In this document: piece by piece, positions 1 through 10,743 of the stretch
Layout of the letters: each line of letters starts with the position of its first letter
Position numbering within the stretch: position 1 is the first letter of the stretch
Made by a program: the position numbers and the translations under genes
The notes under the pieces: model-generated
Database searches by the model: none
What the model was told of the DNA's origin: nothing
Seen by the model: only the letters and a program-made list of their open reading frames with translations
Source of the DNA: Tipula vernalis
Taxonomy: Eukaryota > Arthropoda > Insecta > Diptera > Tipulidae
Assembly (NCBI GenBank): GCA_958295665.1
Contig: OY282558.1
Span: 354,497,034-354,561,033, forward strand
Direction: 5' to 3'
DNA: 64,000 nt

Positions 1-865
1 ACTTTTCATTTTGCAAATTGTGTCAATCGAATATCAATTTGTTTTGTTTAGGTATATTATAGGATTATATCTGAAAATGTTATTGAACTTTTATAGAGAT
101 TCGTTATAAGCGTTTTAAATTTTAATATAATTTCACTACCATGCAAAGCACATTTATAATTAGTAAAGCCAGTTAGTAACAGGTAGATTAAAATTACGGA
201 TAATAATTTTCCAATTCTCCATTTCCACTCATGCATGTACTCTATAACAAATAGCATATACGTGTACATTTGTGTGCAATATGCACTATGTAATACCTAA
301 CAGATTTTAATTTTTTTATTGTTTATAAAGCAAACATAATTCAGTCAAATAAAGAAGAAGAAACGAACAGCAAAAAAAATATTTAATTAAAAATAACATA
401 TTTAATATGTGATGTTTGTATAGCTTCCATATATACGAGTATGTAGCATAGTTACAATAAAAAACTTAATATTATCTAAAAGTTATAAAAATTAATTTAA
501 AATTGCTAACGAGAACATAAACAAACCGCGTATGTGTACGCTATTTTAATTAGAAATATAGCATAAAAGGTTTATGGTAACTAAAGCGTTATGATTTACG
601 TGATTCTTACTAATTTATTATTATTTACTGTCGTACCCTCGATATATTGTATTAATGAAACATGCGATTATCGATTGCAATAATCAGGCAATTAATTGAT
701 AATGCATCAAGTTTAATTTACAACTGTAATTCTAAAGGAACTACTCTAACCATCTTTTGTCCATCACTTAATTCACTTCAAGTGTTAGGTCTGCTTATTG
801 GTCTGTTTGTCGTTTTAACAAAAACAAATTAATTGCTTGGCTTGTGTAATCTTATTTGAGCTTGC
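1..865. other. AT-rich stretch without a recognisable gene
   Basis: I see no coding similarity, RNA gene or long repeat here. The only open frames are short and AT-driven. Confidence 0.5.
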
Positions 866-869
866 CAGT

Positions 870-1480
870 TGTTTAATTACCTTCAGACAGTCCCGTATCA
901 GTTTTGATTCTACCCAGCCTGCCTTCCATTTTTCATCCATCTCTAAACCATACCATTGACCCTCGCTCAAAGGATGGCACCACTGTACTTTGTATATCCT
1001 GGCCAGGTAACCTAAGGCAGAATGGTTTGTGGAATTCCAGTTTAGTTGGCATTCCTATGGTAGGGTCTGTCTGAAATTCCTTAAGGATTTCCCACCATAT
1101 TGCCTAGTTTGATATTTCCTTCTGGCTTCTGCAGTGTTCTTTTTAACATGCACGTGCAATGGAGCCCTTGACACCGATGCAGACTGACCAGTAGATCATT
1201 TTTGGTTGTAAACCCCAAATTCGTTCATAGAGTCTCTGAAAGGCCCAAAAAGCCTTAGTTCCCCTATTCTTAACTTTCAGTATTTATGGTTGTTTATAAT
1301 TCAGTTTTTGATCTAGGATGACCCCTAGATATTTAACCTCTTTAGGAAAAAAAACAGGTATGTGCAACGGTTTCTCTTGCCATACACATAAGTTTTGCGA
1401 ACAGATGCACTGTACATACATAACTCCAGTCTTGGAAGTGAGATTTTTTCACGGGCTCGACTTTAGATTGGGATATTAAT
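870..1480 (-). mobile_element. LINE relic with RT C-terminus and RNase H (R1/LOA/I-like)
   Basis: Reading the minus strand at about 1,350-1,290 gives FPKEVKYLGVILDQKLNYKQ, the YLGV.LD.KL motif at the end of non-LTR reverse transcriptases, followed by a GLQPKMIYW-type segment typical of the R1/LOA/I group. Further along the same strand (about 1,000-920) is VVPSFERGSMVWFRDG then a stop and KMEGRLG, which resembles the first catalytic-Asp region of an RNase H domain (FTDGSKM type). Stops and frameshifts interrupt the reading, so this is a dead fragment. No 5' end, endonuclease or tail is visible. The exact clade cannot be fixed by eye. Confidence 0.6.
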
Positions 1481-1654
1481 GGATTCACCCATATTTACCC
1501 ATCTTCATTTATCGTCCTGCTTTATGCAACAACGCAATATGCTACTGCACTTGCGTCCGCGAACCCATGCCTCCCTAATATTTCTGTAAACTCTGTAAAA
1601 TGATAAATTAATCATCCCAGTTCAACTAGAAAAAACAAACTCATTTTTTCCTCA

Positions 1655-2600
1655 CTGAAACTTTGATCGCCTACGGGTTTCACCTCAGGAAGTGGAAATC
1701 CAACAGTACAAGAGTATTGCATAACAAACGAACTTCAAGAAGACAATACAAAGGAAGTTCTAGGAGCTAATTGGAATCCCAAAAGAGACAGCCTCACATT
1801 TACCGTTCAGTTTCCTGATTCCACCAAGTTCACGAAAAGGACTGTACTATCCGAGGCCAGCAGATTGGTTGATCCTCTAGGTTGCCTGTCACCTGTGCTG
1901 TGGTCATATCATTTAAAATTTTGATGCAAATGCTTTAGGGAGACAATATAGAGTGGGGACGATCCGCTCCCAACTGATAAAACATGCTCTGTGGAGTAAA
2001 CTAAGAAACAACCTGAAATCTCCATCTCTACTTCTCCAATCATTCCAGAATTGATATACATGGCTTCCGCGATGCGAGTCAGTCGGCTTATCCAACTGTT
2101 GTATACTTCCGAAGAATCAGCCCAGGTGGTAAAATTCATGTAAAATTGCTTTCTACTAAGACAAAGCTGGCACCGATCAAACAGCAAACTCTTCTACGAT
2201 TAGAACTATGTTTGGCGTTGTTAAAAGCGAATTGAATCAGATAATAATTATTCATTTCGCAAACTACAGAGGGTCATGGGTTACATATTACGATTTGTTG
2301 GTAATGCTAGAAAACCTAAAGTTTCCAGAGTTAGTGACGTTTATCTGCGTCGAGAGGAATTATTTCACGTTGTGTGCATAGTTTGTCAGTACGAGCAAAG
2401 GCAATTTTACCAGAACGACATATTAGCACGGCAACCTAAACGCTCTCTAGATGATTTTGGACTACTACGAAATGAAAGAAGGCTGCAAAATAGTTTAGTT
2501 CTATACTCAACGAAACATCCAATCATACTGCGTTCAAAGTCAACATTTAAAAATTTAAAACATACACAAATTCTAAAAAGTTTACAACAAATGCATTAAA
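1655..2600 (+). mobile_element. BEL/Pao retrotransposon pol relic
   Basis: Several pieces in the order of a BEL/Pao pol appear on the plus strand with frameshifts between them. They are YGFHLRKWKSN (about 1,672); a stretch at about 1,758-1,920 containing TKRTVLSEASRLVDPLGCLS, the KR..LS..A...DPLG.L.P signature after the RT palm; GFRDASQSAYPTVVY (about 2,062), the RNase H-like DAS..AY region; TKLAPIKQQTLLRLEL (about 2,160); and at 2,276-2,599 the pre-integrase zinc-binding region ending RLQNSLVLYSTKHPIILRS. Gag, protease and the integrase core are absent and no LTR is seen. The fragment has internal deletions and multiple frame breaks. Confidence 0.75.
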
Positions 2601-2770
2601 CCATACTTTATCTCATGCTGTATTCTCATGGTGAAAAAATATTTTTTGACTTCAAGGGACTGCGTATTCCAGCTGCGCATCCAGCTCACTGACATACACA
2701 AATCCTACAAACTTTACAACAAATGCAATAAACCATTAAACCAATTATCTTATATCTCATGCCGTTTATG
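2561..2770 (+). repeat. Short direct duplication, two diverged copies
   Basis: A segment of about 65 bp starting near 2,561 (cacaaattctaaaaagttta...) recurs with substitutions and a small insertion near 2,696 (cacaaatcctacaaacttta...). The spacing is about 135 bp. It lies at the 3' edge of the BEL/Pao relic and has no coding assignment. Confidence 0.5.
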
Positions 2771-2954
2771 GGTATATCGCATTTTCCAGAATAGGGTAGC
2801 AAAAATTTATTTTTCTGTTTTCATCATGATCTGCAGAGTAATTTTGTCCAGAAAAATTTTTGAAATTTGTTCTGAGGGCAAAACTGTATAAGCTTAAGTA
2901 ACTATCATTATAGAAATATAGTATCATTATAATGTTTGGGGATAGAATTTTGGG

Positions 2955-3056
2955 CTTAAGGCATTGCCACAGCTATTTTTCGCGCGAAGCGATTTTTTTT
3001 CTGTTTTCAAATTTTACTGAAATTAAAACAAATTTCAAATGATTGAAGAAACTATG
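2955..3056 (+). repeat. Inverted copy of the errantivirus leader segment at 17,131-17,248
   Basis: About 100 bp here, including cattgccaca, ctatttttcg and aaatgattgaagaa, match the reverse complement of 17,131-17,248 at roughly 85% by eye. At 17.1-17.25 kb the sequence lies upstream of the minus-strand gag, where the 5' leader is expected. Here it sits in the opposite orientation beyond the 3' end of the same provirus. Confidence 0.6.
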
Positions 3057-3059
3057 AAA

Positions 3060-3567
3060 TAAAATTGTATTCTATAAAACGTCTTATTAATTTTTTTTGG
3101 AAAATAATAATTATTCAAAATCCGCGCGAATTTTATTCCTGTTTAATTATCTCTTTAGAGTTAATAAAAACAATTATATTTTTTGTATTATGTAATATTC
3201 TTTAGAATATATTTTATTTGAAGTTTATTTATTCGTTAATGTGACTCTTCAGAGTAACCAGTAAGAAATAACCTGAAGAATCATTATTATAATTCTTTTT
3301 ATAATGATTCTCCCTCCACTTAATATTAGTTTTTTAATTATATAATTTAAATATTTTTAATTCTAAGAAAATGCATTTATGCATTTGATATATTTAATTC
3401 TGAGAAAACAATTGGAAGTAATTTATTTTAAGTCTGAGAAAACAACTGGTAAGTAATTTAATTCTTTAATACAAAATTACGTTATGTGGATTATTTGTGT
3501 CTACATTCTCACCGGTGTTATTCTCACAAGTGTTTTGAGTTGTGGAATAGAATGTAACTCTCCCTTC
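3060..3567 (-). repeat. Candidate 3' LTR of the errantivirus-type provirus
   Basis: Downstream of the env 3' end on the minus strand is a purine tract (gaagggag) followed by AGTTACATTC. Errantivirus LTRs often start AGT after such a tract, so the LTR may run from about 3,567 downwards. No matching 5' LTR copy was found near 17.2-17.7 kb, so the boundaries are unproven. Confidence 0.3.
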
Positions 3568-3608
3568 GTTAAATTTGGGATTCTCCTGAATTCCTTCTAT
3601 TTTATAAT

Positions 3609-4588
3609 TTAATGTTTTTTTTTATAGCATATAAATATGGTTATTATTATTATTATTATTATCAATATAATAGTTATTGATAAACTTCTTTCATAATACA
3701 TTATTATTTTATGATTTTTTAAATCTTTTATTTCATTAATATTTTTTCTAGTTTCTAAAATTATTTCGTTAAATGTTAAGGTATTACTTTCAGATTTATA
3801 TTCCAAATTTGAAATTATATATTTATTATTTTCTATTTTTATATTATTATTATAAGTTTGATTATTTAATGTTATACTACATTTATAAAATTTAATAAAA
3901 TAATTTCCATTTAAATTAAATTTTCTTTCATCACAATTAGATGTTAGATTTATTTTATCTGCTAATTGAATTATTATACTACTTTCATCTATATGATATA
4001 CTATATTTCAGTTTTACAATTTACTATGTTTTGACAATTTTTTGATAATATACAATGTTTCAGATTATTTAATTGATATAAAGATTTATTTTCATCGTAT
4101 TCATAATATTTATTATTATGTTCGAAAGTTTGTACAAATGGATAATTAATTGAATTACAATCTGTTTCATTTGACAATGGCATAATTAAATTTTTATTTA
4201 TATTTATCATTTCATAAGGAATTTTTATATAAAAATATTAATTTATTTGTATCGGTTTTTGAAAAACCTATTTTTAATCTCTTAAGTTTATATGCATCTA
4301 TTTGATAACCTAATATTTCTTGATGAGTTAATAGTGATGGATGTATAATATTAAGATTAGAAAAGATAATATCATCCTGTAACTCACTTACTATTCTATC
4401 TAATTCCCGTTTTCGTATTTTAATGTCAATTTTTAATATTTTAATTATTGTTTAATTATTTTGTTATCCATAAAATGTTTAATAACTGTCCTATGATTTT
4501 TTATTACATCTAATAATGTAATAATTGATTTATTAAAATTATCATTTATTTTTATTTGATTATTTTTATTTAATATTATTTTATTATC
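3609..4588 (-). pseudogene. env: env, 3' part (membrane-anchor end) of the errantivirus-type provirus
   Basis: Two minus-strand open stretches (4,210-4,001 and 3,806-3,609) lie in the env position. The last ends with a strongly hydrophobic Ile-rich segment of about 20 residues followed by a short basic tail (YKKKH), as expected for a type I envelope anchor. The upstream stretch is Asn/Tyr-rich with several Cys. The 5' part of the same gene lies more than 5 kb away at 10,072-9,660, separated by inserted DNA. Stops are present, so it is a broken gene. Assignment rests on position and topology more than on sequence similarity. Confidence 0.5.
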
Positions 4589-4832
4589 TGTAGTGTAACG
4601 GACAGGCCTCCGTTAGAACTACCTGTTGTTAACAGAATTTATCAATCAATCATTTTCTTGCTGTAAACGGCCGCTTTGCTAGCTGCTCAGCCTGGGGGGG
4701 TTCTACATCAGTTATGATTGATCTGTATCTGACCGTTATCTATCACAGCAAGGAAAAGGTACAACCCATCTATCCATCTACGAACCACTTACCCGATCAG
4801 GCTCCCATTCAAATTATCACAGAATCACTACA
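4589..4832. repeat. Candidate solo LTR or TE terminus, 244 bp
   Basis: The block begins TGTAGTG and ends CACTACA, a 7-bp inverted terminus with TG...CA ends. It is more GC-rich than the AT-rich flanks and lies exactly where env sequence stops. I could not find a second copy near 9.4-9.8 kb nor a flanking target duplication, so its parent element is unknown. Confidence 0.35.
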
Positions 4833-5100
4833 TTTAAATTTTTAACATAAACTCAAATATTTACTATCAATAAATTGACAAAATTGAACATTTTATTTAA
4901 ATGAATTTAAATTGATAATGAAACTTATTTCTAAATTATTACAACAAAAATAGATTATTAAGTTAATAATAAGACTTTTATAATAAGACTTTTGTGTTTT
5001 AATATAATTAATGAATAAATAAGATATAAATAATTAAATATGATTTTTTTTTTAATAATAATTTATAAATAAAGATTTAAAAAAAAAAGTGTTATGGAAT

Positions 5101-5134
<34 letters not shown>

Positions 5135-5670
5135 CTAGGTACATACATATATTCACATAAACACCATGGAATTGTTTGCCTTGTTCTCATTTGATTTTTT
5201 TTTCTATTTTATCTTACTTTCAAAAAAAAAAAAACATCAAATCAAAAAAAAACATTTATTTTATCACTCACTATATCGTCACCATAATTATCCAATTTTT
5301 TTTTTTTTTCATCAAATAACCAAAATCAAAAAAATTCTCTCGTCAAAAATTTTTCCCATGCTTATATATCAGTCCCAAAACAATAAACCTCCCCCACCCA
5401 TCTTCATTCGTTTTTTTCGTTTCTTTTTTCTTGTTTTTGAAATTCCCTTACCAACAGAAAAAAAACGATCACTCTCGATCGATAATTAGGGCAATTCAAT
5501 AGCGTAAGCCCAATATTATTAACCTAATAGCGGCCAAGTATTAATATGGATCACGGAGGCCTTACAATCGTGGGGACGACCCATCTGAGAGATGTCTCAT
5601 AAGAGCCAGGCAATTGAGACAATGTAAAACGAAATGAACGATAAACCAACGATTAAATCTTAATGTCCTT
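4833..5670. other. Low-complexity A/T-run region including a 31-base poly-T
   Basis: This is extremely AT-rich DNA with a run of 31 T at 5,102-5,132 and several further A and T runs. The apparent reading frame at 5,166-5,489 is made of translated homopolymers (Phe/Lys) and is not credible as a gene. From about 5,480 to 5,670 the composition becomes more balanced and may be the 3' untranslated end of the neighbouring gypsy element. Confidence 0.45.
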
Positions 5671-5671
5671 A

Positions 5672-6319
5672 CTACTGCGCTAGTGCAATCGAACTAATAT
5701 GGAGATCCCACTCTCCATGATTTTCTGATATATAAGAACGTATTGGGCTTAAGATTGAGCGATTTATTCTCTCCGACATATTAGCTTGTGGAGAATACTT
5801 AGGTGTTCTAATAAGGGATATACCATATCCTTCCAAAAACACTTTAAAGTCATTTGAGATAAATTGAGGCCCGTTATCGCTAAATATATATTCTGGCACC
5901 GAGAAAATATCAAATACTTGCTTCTTTAAAAATTTAATCACGTTCCTGGTGGTTGCGTCTCTCATTGTTTGTAGTAAAACAAAACGGGAATATTGATCTA
6001 AAACAACAAAAAGGTAGCAATTTCCAGACTTGGACCTAGGATACAGTCCGAGAAAGTCAATAAATAGTCTTTGCCATGGACGAGTAACTTCAAAATACTT
6101 TCCCATCTCAGGACGGGTAGTGTAATTAACTGATTTTGTTATTTTGCAAATCTCACAGTTTTTTATAAAGTCGCTTACATCTTTACACATTGATGGCCAA
6201 TAATAATGTCTCCGAAGACATTCTAAAGTTTTGGTAACTCCAAAATGTGAAGAAGAGGGAGGACAGTGAGCATCTGAAATGAAAGAAATACCAAACATTT
6301 GGGAACGTACAACTTCCAT
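5672..6319 (-). pseudogene. Integrase domain of the second gypsy element
   Basis: This open stretch codes the zinc-binding region (His near its start, YWPSM, then CEICK) followed by the catalytic core. First Asp is in RLFIDFLGLYPRSKSG, second in FSDNGPQF, and the Glu in NMSERINRSI, so the DD35E triad is visible. It overlaps the RNase H frame at 6,223-6,319 in another phase, which implies a frameshift. The C-terminal region after SSIALAQ is missing or unrecognised. Confidence 0.7.
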
Positions 6320-6792
6320 TCAGGAAGATCAGTTCCAACATCGTAAGTACCAAAAGAAGGGTTATAAAATATATGATTGTTGATTACTTTATAATTTATC
6401 CGTGGTTCATCATTTTGCTTTAAAGTTCTTAGTAACTTCTGATAATCTTCTTCTAGAAAAACGTCCGAATTCAGATCTATCGAATATACTTCTAAATCAG
6501 AAATGAATTCAACAAAAAGTTCGTCAGCATTCTTACGAGATAATGCATCCGGCACTACATTTTCCGAGCCCTTCCTGTATTCAATGTGGAAGTTGAAACC
6601 TTGCAATTTCAAGCACCACCGTGCAAGCCTTCCAGTCAAGTCCTTTTGACTCATGAGCCACATCAAACTGGCATGGTCAGTGATGACGGTAAACTCAAAG
6701 CCCTCTATGTAATGCCTGAACTTTTTGATACTGACGACAGCTGCATAACATTCTAGTTCGGTAGTACTATAATTCCGCTGAGCACTGTTCAA
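6223..6792 (-). pseudogene. RNase H domain of the second gypsy element
   Basis: Motifs visible in order: NYSTTELECYAAV near the start, FTVITDHASLMWL (Asp-containing), GRLARWCLKLQGF and VVPDALSR, the conserved end of gypsy RNase H. The 5' side (7,034-6,810) is in other frames and carries the start of the domain. The 3' end runs out of frame into the integrase. Confidence 0.7.
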
Positions 6793-6809
6793 CTTCGCAG
6801 AAACATATG

Positions 6810-8076
6810 CTATTGGACGTTCCTCGTTCGTATCTGATTTCTGGAATAGAACCCCGCCAATCCCCGTTTTAGATGCATCGCATTGGATGTAGAATTTACG
6901 CTTGAAATCAGGGTGGCATAGAACAGGTGCGGACGATAACGCTTCTTTAAGTTTTTGAAATGATGCTTGAGCAGCATCATTTCAGAGGAATTTCTTTGAT
7001 TTCTTAAGTAGATCGGTAAGTGAACCGGTGACATCGGAATAGTTCCTGATGAAGCGTCTGTACCACCCTGTCATCCCTAAAAATCTTTTCAATTGTCGAA
7101 CGGTTTTGGGTGGCGGGTATTCCGTAATGGCTGATACTTTACTCAAGTCAGGTTTAAGCACTCCATTTCCAATAATGTATCCCAAATATCTTATCTCGCT
7201 CAGAACAAAGTTACTTTTCTCAACGTTTATCGTGAGATTTGCTTTCGATATTAACTCTGCAACTTTTCCAGGAGAAGTAAGTGTTCATCGAACGTCTCTG
7301 TAGTTACCAATAAGTCGTCCAGGTACACGAATACTTGATGATGCATTTCATGTGGGATAACTTTATCCATAAGCCTACACATGGTTTGAGGGGCAATACA
7401 AAGGCCGAATGGCATGACGGTAAACTGATAGAGGGGTCTACCGGGTACGGAAAAAGCTGTCTTATCCCTTGATCCTTGTTCTAAAGGCATTTGCCAAAAG
7501 GCATCTTTAAGATCTAGAAATGAATCTAGTTTTGTCTAAGCGACCTAGTAGACCGTCGATGATAGGTAAAGGATAAGCAGCTTTATCCGTAACCGCATTT
7601 ACCTACCTCGCGTCTAGACACAAACGGACCTTGCCATTTGCCTTCCTCACCAATGTAACAGGGGAACTCCATGAACTATAACTTTCTTCGATGACACCTA
7701 AAGCGATCATGCGATCCAACTCGTTATAAAGCTCTTTTTGAACAGCGGGCGAAATTGGGTAGTGACGCTGCTTTATCGGTTTAGCTTCTCCAACATCAAT
7801 TGAATGAGATAGTATTTGGGTTTTACCTAACCCCAGAACAGCGCAAGATGGAAACTTCTTAATAATCTCTCCAAGTTTAGCCTGTTGCCATGTATCGAGT
7901 TGATGAAAGATTTTGTCAGATGTACTTTCAGTGGTTATCTCTGATATTTGATTCTTTGGTTTATCGATAGGGACAAACATTTTTAAACCAAAAGCTACCC
8001 AAAAATCAATTCCCAAATAAAGACTTTGACTGAGATTTGGGGCTATATGGAGAGTTAGCGTTTTATTTTGACCCAT
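6810..8076 (-). pseudogene. Reverse transcriptase region of the second gypsy element
   Basis: Three frame-shifted open pieces form the RT. The 8,076-7,603 piece carries the thumb-finger entry motif WSSPVTLVRKANGKVRLC. The 7,490-7,251 piece carries FTVMPFGLCIAPQT and the catalytic box VFVYLDDLLV. The 7,185-6,982 piece carries RFLGMTGWYRRFI, the link to RNase H. All catalytic-box residues are present, but at least two frameshifts separate the pieces. Confidence 0.75.
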
Positions 8077-8575
8077 AAACGTGACCTAAAATTGTCATTG
8101 CGGATCCATTTGATGTTCTAACGGATGATGGTAATTGACGAAATTTAACCTCTAAATTACTAAGGAATTTTTCGCTGCCTTTACCTAACACCGAAACGTT
8201 TGCGCCGCTGTCGAGTAACCCAACCATTTTGTTACCAAATATTTCGACTTCGGCGTAAGGTCGTCCATCAGTTGTATCATTTATGAAGGATTCCGCCAAC
8301 ACACATTTAATTTGCTTACGGTTAGCCCAATATCTTTGGTTTCTTTGTAGTTTTCGGGATTTTTTTGAGGATAATATTGAAGTGATTTCGGATCTGACAT
8401 CGTCTGGTTTGTGTTTCAAAAACTTGGTTTTTACTACAATTTTTGGTTTGCCTCCTGGCTCAATGTTGTCTGTGGTGCTGCATTGTTTTGATCGACCTTG
8501 GCTGTTACAATTTTCGGAGGCCAGGTACAGCCGTTTCCCGACCTCTTGGAGGTGTTTTCCGATTTTTGGTTGCAA
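8063..8575 (-). pseudogene. Aspartic protease region of the second gypsy element
   Basis: The stretch contains VGLLDSGANVSVLG, the active-site D-S/T-G motif of retroviral-type proteases, followed by a typical hydrophobic core and ILGHV. It overlaps the end of the gag frame (8,434-8,575) and the start of the RT frame (8,063-8,076), as expected when domains of one polyprotein are separated by small indels. Confidence 0.65.
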
Positions 8576-9405
8576 TAATTACAGAGAGGTTTTAGAATTC
8601 CGGGCGCACCACACCCAAAGCAGAATTTATGTTTTAAAGGAATGTTACAGTTTTTGAAGATATGGTCGGAACAACAACAATTCCAGCATCCTTCCGGAAT
8701 TCCAGAATTTGGTTTTTTGTAAAAAAGATTAGTCACAGGTTTGGTTTGTTGATTAACGTTGAATGCGCAAACTTCTTCGTTATAATCTAAATCAGGATTA
8801 ATGGACCCATTCGACGATCTTACTTCATTTCTGGAATGTAATTCATCAATTTGTCGTCTATTTCGACACATTATTTCTGGAATGAAGCCCGTCCTTAACC
8901 ACGTATCCTCGTAAGAGATGCGTAATTGGACCATTTGTTCCAATGACGCAAAATGCTTTTCAACAAGTTTGTCTTGCAACCCCGCTCGCATATTGCGACG
9001 AAGCGTATACATTAATTGAGCATCTGGTAAAGGAGTCTCAAATTGAAATGGAAATCATAGCACTGTAGAAGTCTTGAAAAGATTCATTATACCTCTGCTT
9101 CCTGGAATCCAAAACATGACGTAAATCGTCATCGGTTTGTCGATCCTGAAATCTTTTAGTCAAGTCTTCTTTAAGTTGTACCCAAGTTACTCCAGGATTT
9201 CGCTCAATATACATCCAGTACCATTCTGCAGCAGTATCTTGCAGAACATAACTTATGTCAGTGACAAGCTGGTTACTTAATACGCTATTGGCATTAGCCA
9301 AATGTTCGAGTTTGAACAAGAATCTTTTAATTGGTTGACCTCTTGGTGAACCATTGAAAGATATGTTCCATTTTGATAAATTACGCTGGATATAGTGTGG
9401 TTATG
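8434..9405 (-). pseudogene. Gag of the second gypsy element with zinc knuckle
   Basis: The capsid-like part (to 9,038) includes KWNISFNGSPRG and LQDTAAEWYW, matching the Retrotrans_gag pattern; it can be read back to about 9,405, where a stop occurs. After a frame change the 9,012-8,434 piece holds Cys/His clusters CWNCC...H...C and CFGCGAPG, a nucleocapsid zinc-knuckle pair. The N-terminal end is missing or frame-shifted. Confidence 0.65.
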
Positions 9406-9660
9406 AAGCATGTTACTGACCAGCGAAACTTTAAGAACTTTTCGTTCAGTTTCGTTAAATTTTAATTGTCATTTAACATTCTTTAACAAGAGCGAAAATT
9501 ACCGCCCAAACTGAAGGAAGAAACGTCAAACAGTGAAACATGGCCTATTTATGTTTTATTAATTAAAATAATGTTTTATACATATTTCAAATATGTACAT
9601 AATATATTATATAGTGTAATGTAACAAAACAATTATTTCAAAATATAATTACGAAGATTC
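9406..9660. other. Unassigned segment between the two gypsy elements
   Basis: This short stretch holds the 5' side of the second gypsy element. I see no primer-binding site, LTR pair or other feature that I can support. Confidence 0.35.
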
Positions 9661-10072
9661 CTTGTTTTTTGTTGTCAAATCGTGTTACGGATTCACTGGG
9701 CGATCTGTCAAAATTTCCTTAACAATATATTTTCGTTAAATTCTGTAAGGTTTTGTTACGGATGCTTAAAGACTCGCTGCTCAATGCTTAAATGTCTTGT
9801 AATAATAAATAACTGTCATTTCTGTCAAATTGTGTTACACTTAATATTAATTCTTTTAAAACGTTATCTAATTGTTGTATGTCAATTATATGTAAAGAAT
9901 AATTATATGATTTCGGTATTAGCTGTTCCGTTTCCTGTATAATTGTGTATCCTATTTTAGGTTCTATTTTGTCCACTTGTAGTTGGGCTTCATTAACTCA
10001 AGCCCAACTACAAGTGGACAAAATAGAACCTAAAATAGGATACACAATTGTCGTCAGTATTCCTATTGTCAT
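9661..10072 (-). pseudogene. env: env, 5' part of the errantivirus-type provirus, with inverted duplication
   Basis: A minus-strand ATG at 10,072-10,070 begins a short hydrophobic signal-like segment directly downstream of integrase. Reading then enters a perfect 50-bp inverted repeat (9,941-9,990 with 10,000-10,049), so the frame passes through the same sequence in both orientations and meets a stop in the loop. After it, 9,976-9,788 is open. The gene is cut by the insertion that ends near 9,660 and resumes at 4,588. It is an inactive copy. Confidence 0.45.
9941..10049. repeat. Perfect 50-bp inverted repeat with 9-bp loop
   Basis: The left arm 9,941-9,990 is the exact reverse complement of 10,000-10,049; the loop is cattaactc. 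It lies at the start of env. There is no target duplication, so it looks like an inverted duplication made during replication or repair. Confidence 0.85.
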
Positions 10073-10146
10073 TATTATCTGTAAATTTTAATTGTCTTTT
10101 AATATTTATTGGATCTACATATATTAGTTAAATTATATTTTCTATA

Positions 10147-10426
10147 TTAAGGTTCTTCTTTATGCCTTAATGATTTATAGTTTTTAATGTATCCCTGTTC
10201 TCTATTTTCTATATATTCTTCTCTATTTTTATTATATTTTTGTAATCTGTTCTTCTGTGCTATTTGTAAATTATTATAAATTTCTTGTTTGTTTACAACA
10301 TCTTCGGCTTTTAATGGTGTACATTTGATTGTACTATGGCATTGGTTATTGTAAGTTTTAATAGCTTCTAACATTTGATTACGTACTGGGATTAATTGTT
10401 TTAAATTTAAAATTCTTAATTTTTCC
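10147..10426 (-). pseudogene. Integrase C-terminal part of the errantivirus-type provirus
   Basis: This minus-strand open stretch continues the integrase after the palindromic insert. It contains YNNQCHSTIKCTPL, the conserved H.T....P segment after the catalytic Glu in Ty3/gypsy integrases, and a basic tail. It terminates just before the env ATG. Confidence 0.6.
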
Positions 10427-10438
10427 GTTAAGGAATTA

Positions 10439-10743
10439 ACATATTTGTTGTTTACTCGTGGACTAATATCACCAATAAAAAAATTTTATATAATAAAACA
10501 CAATATTTCGGTTTTGTCACTTTCTTTAACGTGATATTTAATTTTATTTGTAAAATGAAATTACGATCGTTTCGGATGTTACTCCTTTATCAAATTTCTA
10601 ACAAACATTCTATGAATGTTTGTTAGAAATTTGATAAAGGAGTAACATCCGAAACGATCGTAATTTCATTTTACAAATAAAATAAATATCACGTTAAAGA
10701 AAGTGACAAAACCGATTTAAAAAAAATTTTTTTTTTTTTTTTT
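10439..10743. mobile_element. 305-bp palindromic insert with 12-bp target duplication
   Basis: The insert is flanked by gttaaggaatta on both sides (10,427-10,438 and 10,744-10,755), and removing it plus one repeat rejoins the integrase reading. The core is a near-perfect palindrome centred at 10,612 with arms of about 105 bp (10,506-10,718). It ends in a run of T. Each arm contains aaaggagtaacatccgaaac, which resembles the tail motif of Penelope-like elements. A related single-arm copy lies at 24,044-24,162. The variable-length duplication and inverted double structure fit a Penelope-like or other target-primed insertion, but no coding sequence proves it. Confidence 0.6.

Larger units (their letters stand above)
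5672..9405 (-). mobile_element. Second Ty3/gypsy element (gag-pol), nested in the errantivirus env
   Basis: Minus-strand blocks in order are gag with a zinc knuckle, protease, RT, RNase H and integrase, with no env. Each is open over long stretches but frames change several times. The family is Ty3/gypsy; RT and RNase H motifs match those of the relic at 51-53.8 kb, so the two belong to one lineage. I could not assign a named clade. No clear LTR pair was found, and the region 9,406-9,660 on its 5' side is unassigned. Confidence 0.75.

Noticed and set aside
1909..2187. Minus-strand open frames over the BEL/Pao relic
   Set aside because: They are antisense to recognisable plus-strand BEL/Pao pol motifs.
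5166..5489. 107-codon open frame
   Set aside because: It consists mostly of translated A and T runs (Phe and Lys) next to a 31-T tract; no credible protein.
8283..8657. Plus-strand 124-codon frame
   Set aside because: It is antisense to the protease/gag of the second gypsy element.
9674..9840. Possible LTR pair from the repeated tgtcaaat(c/t)gtgttac
   Set aside because: Only about 17 bp match and both copies lie inside or next to the env fragment; too short for an LTR.
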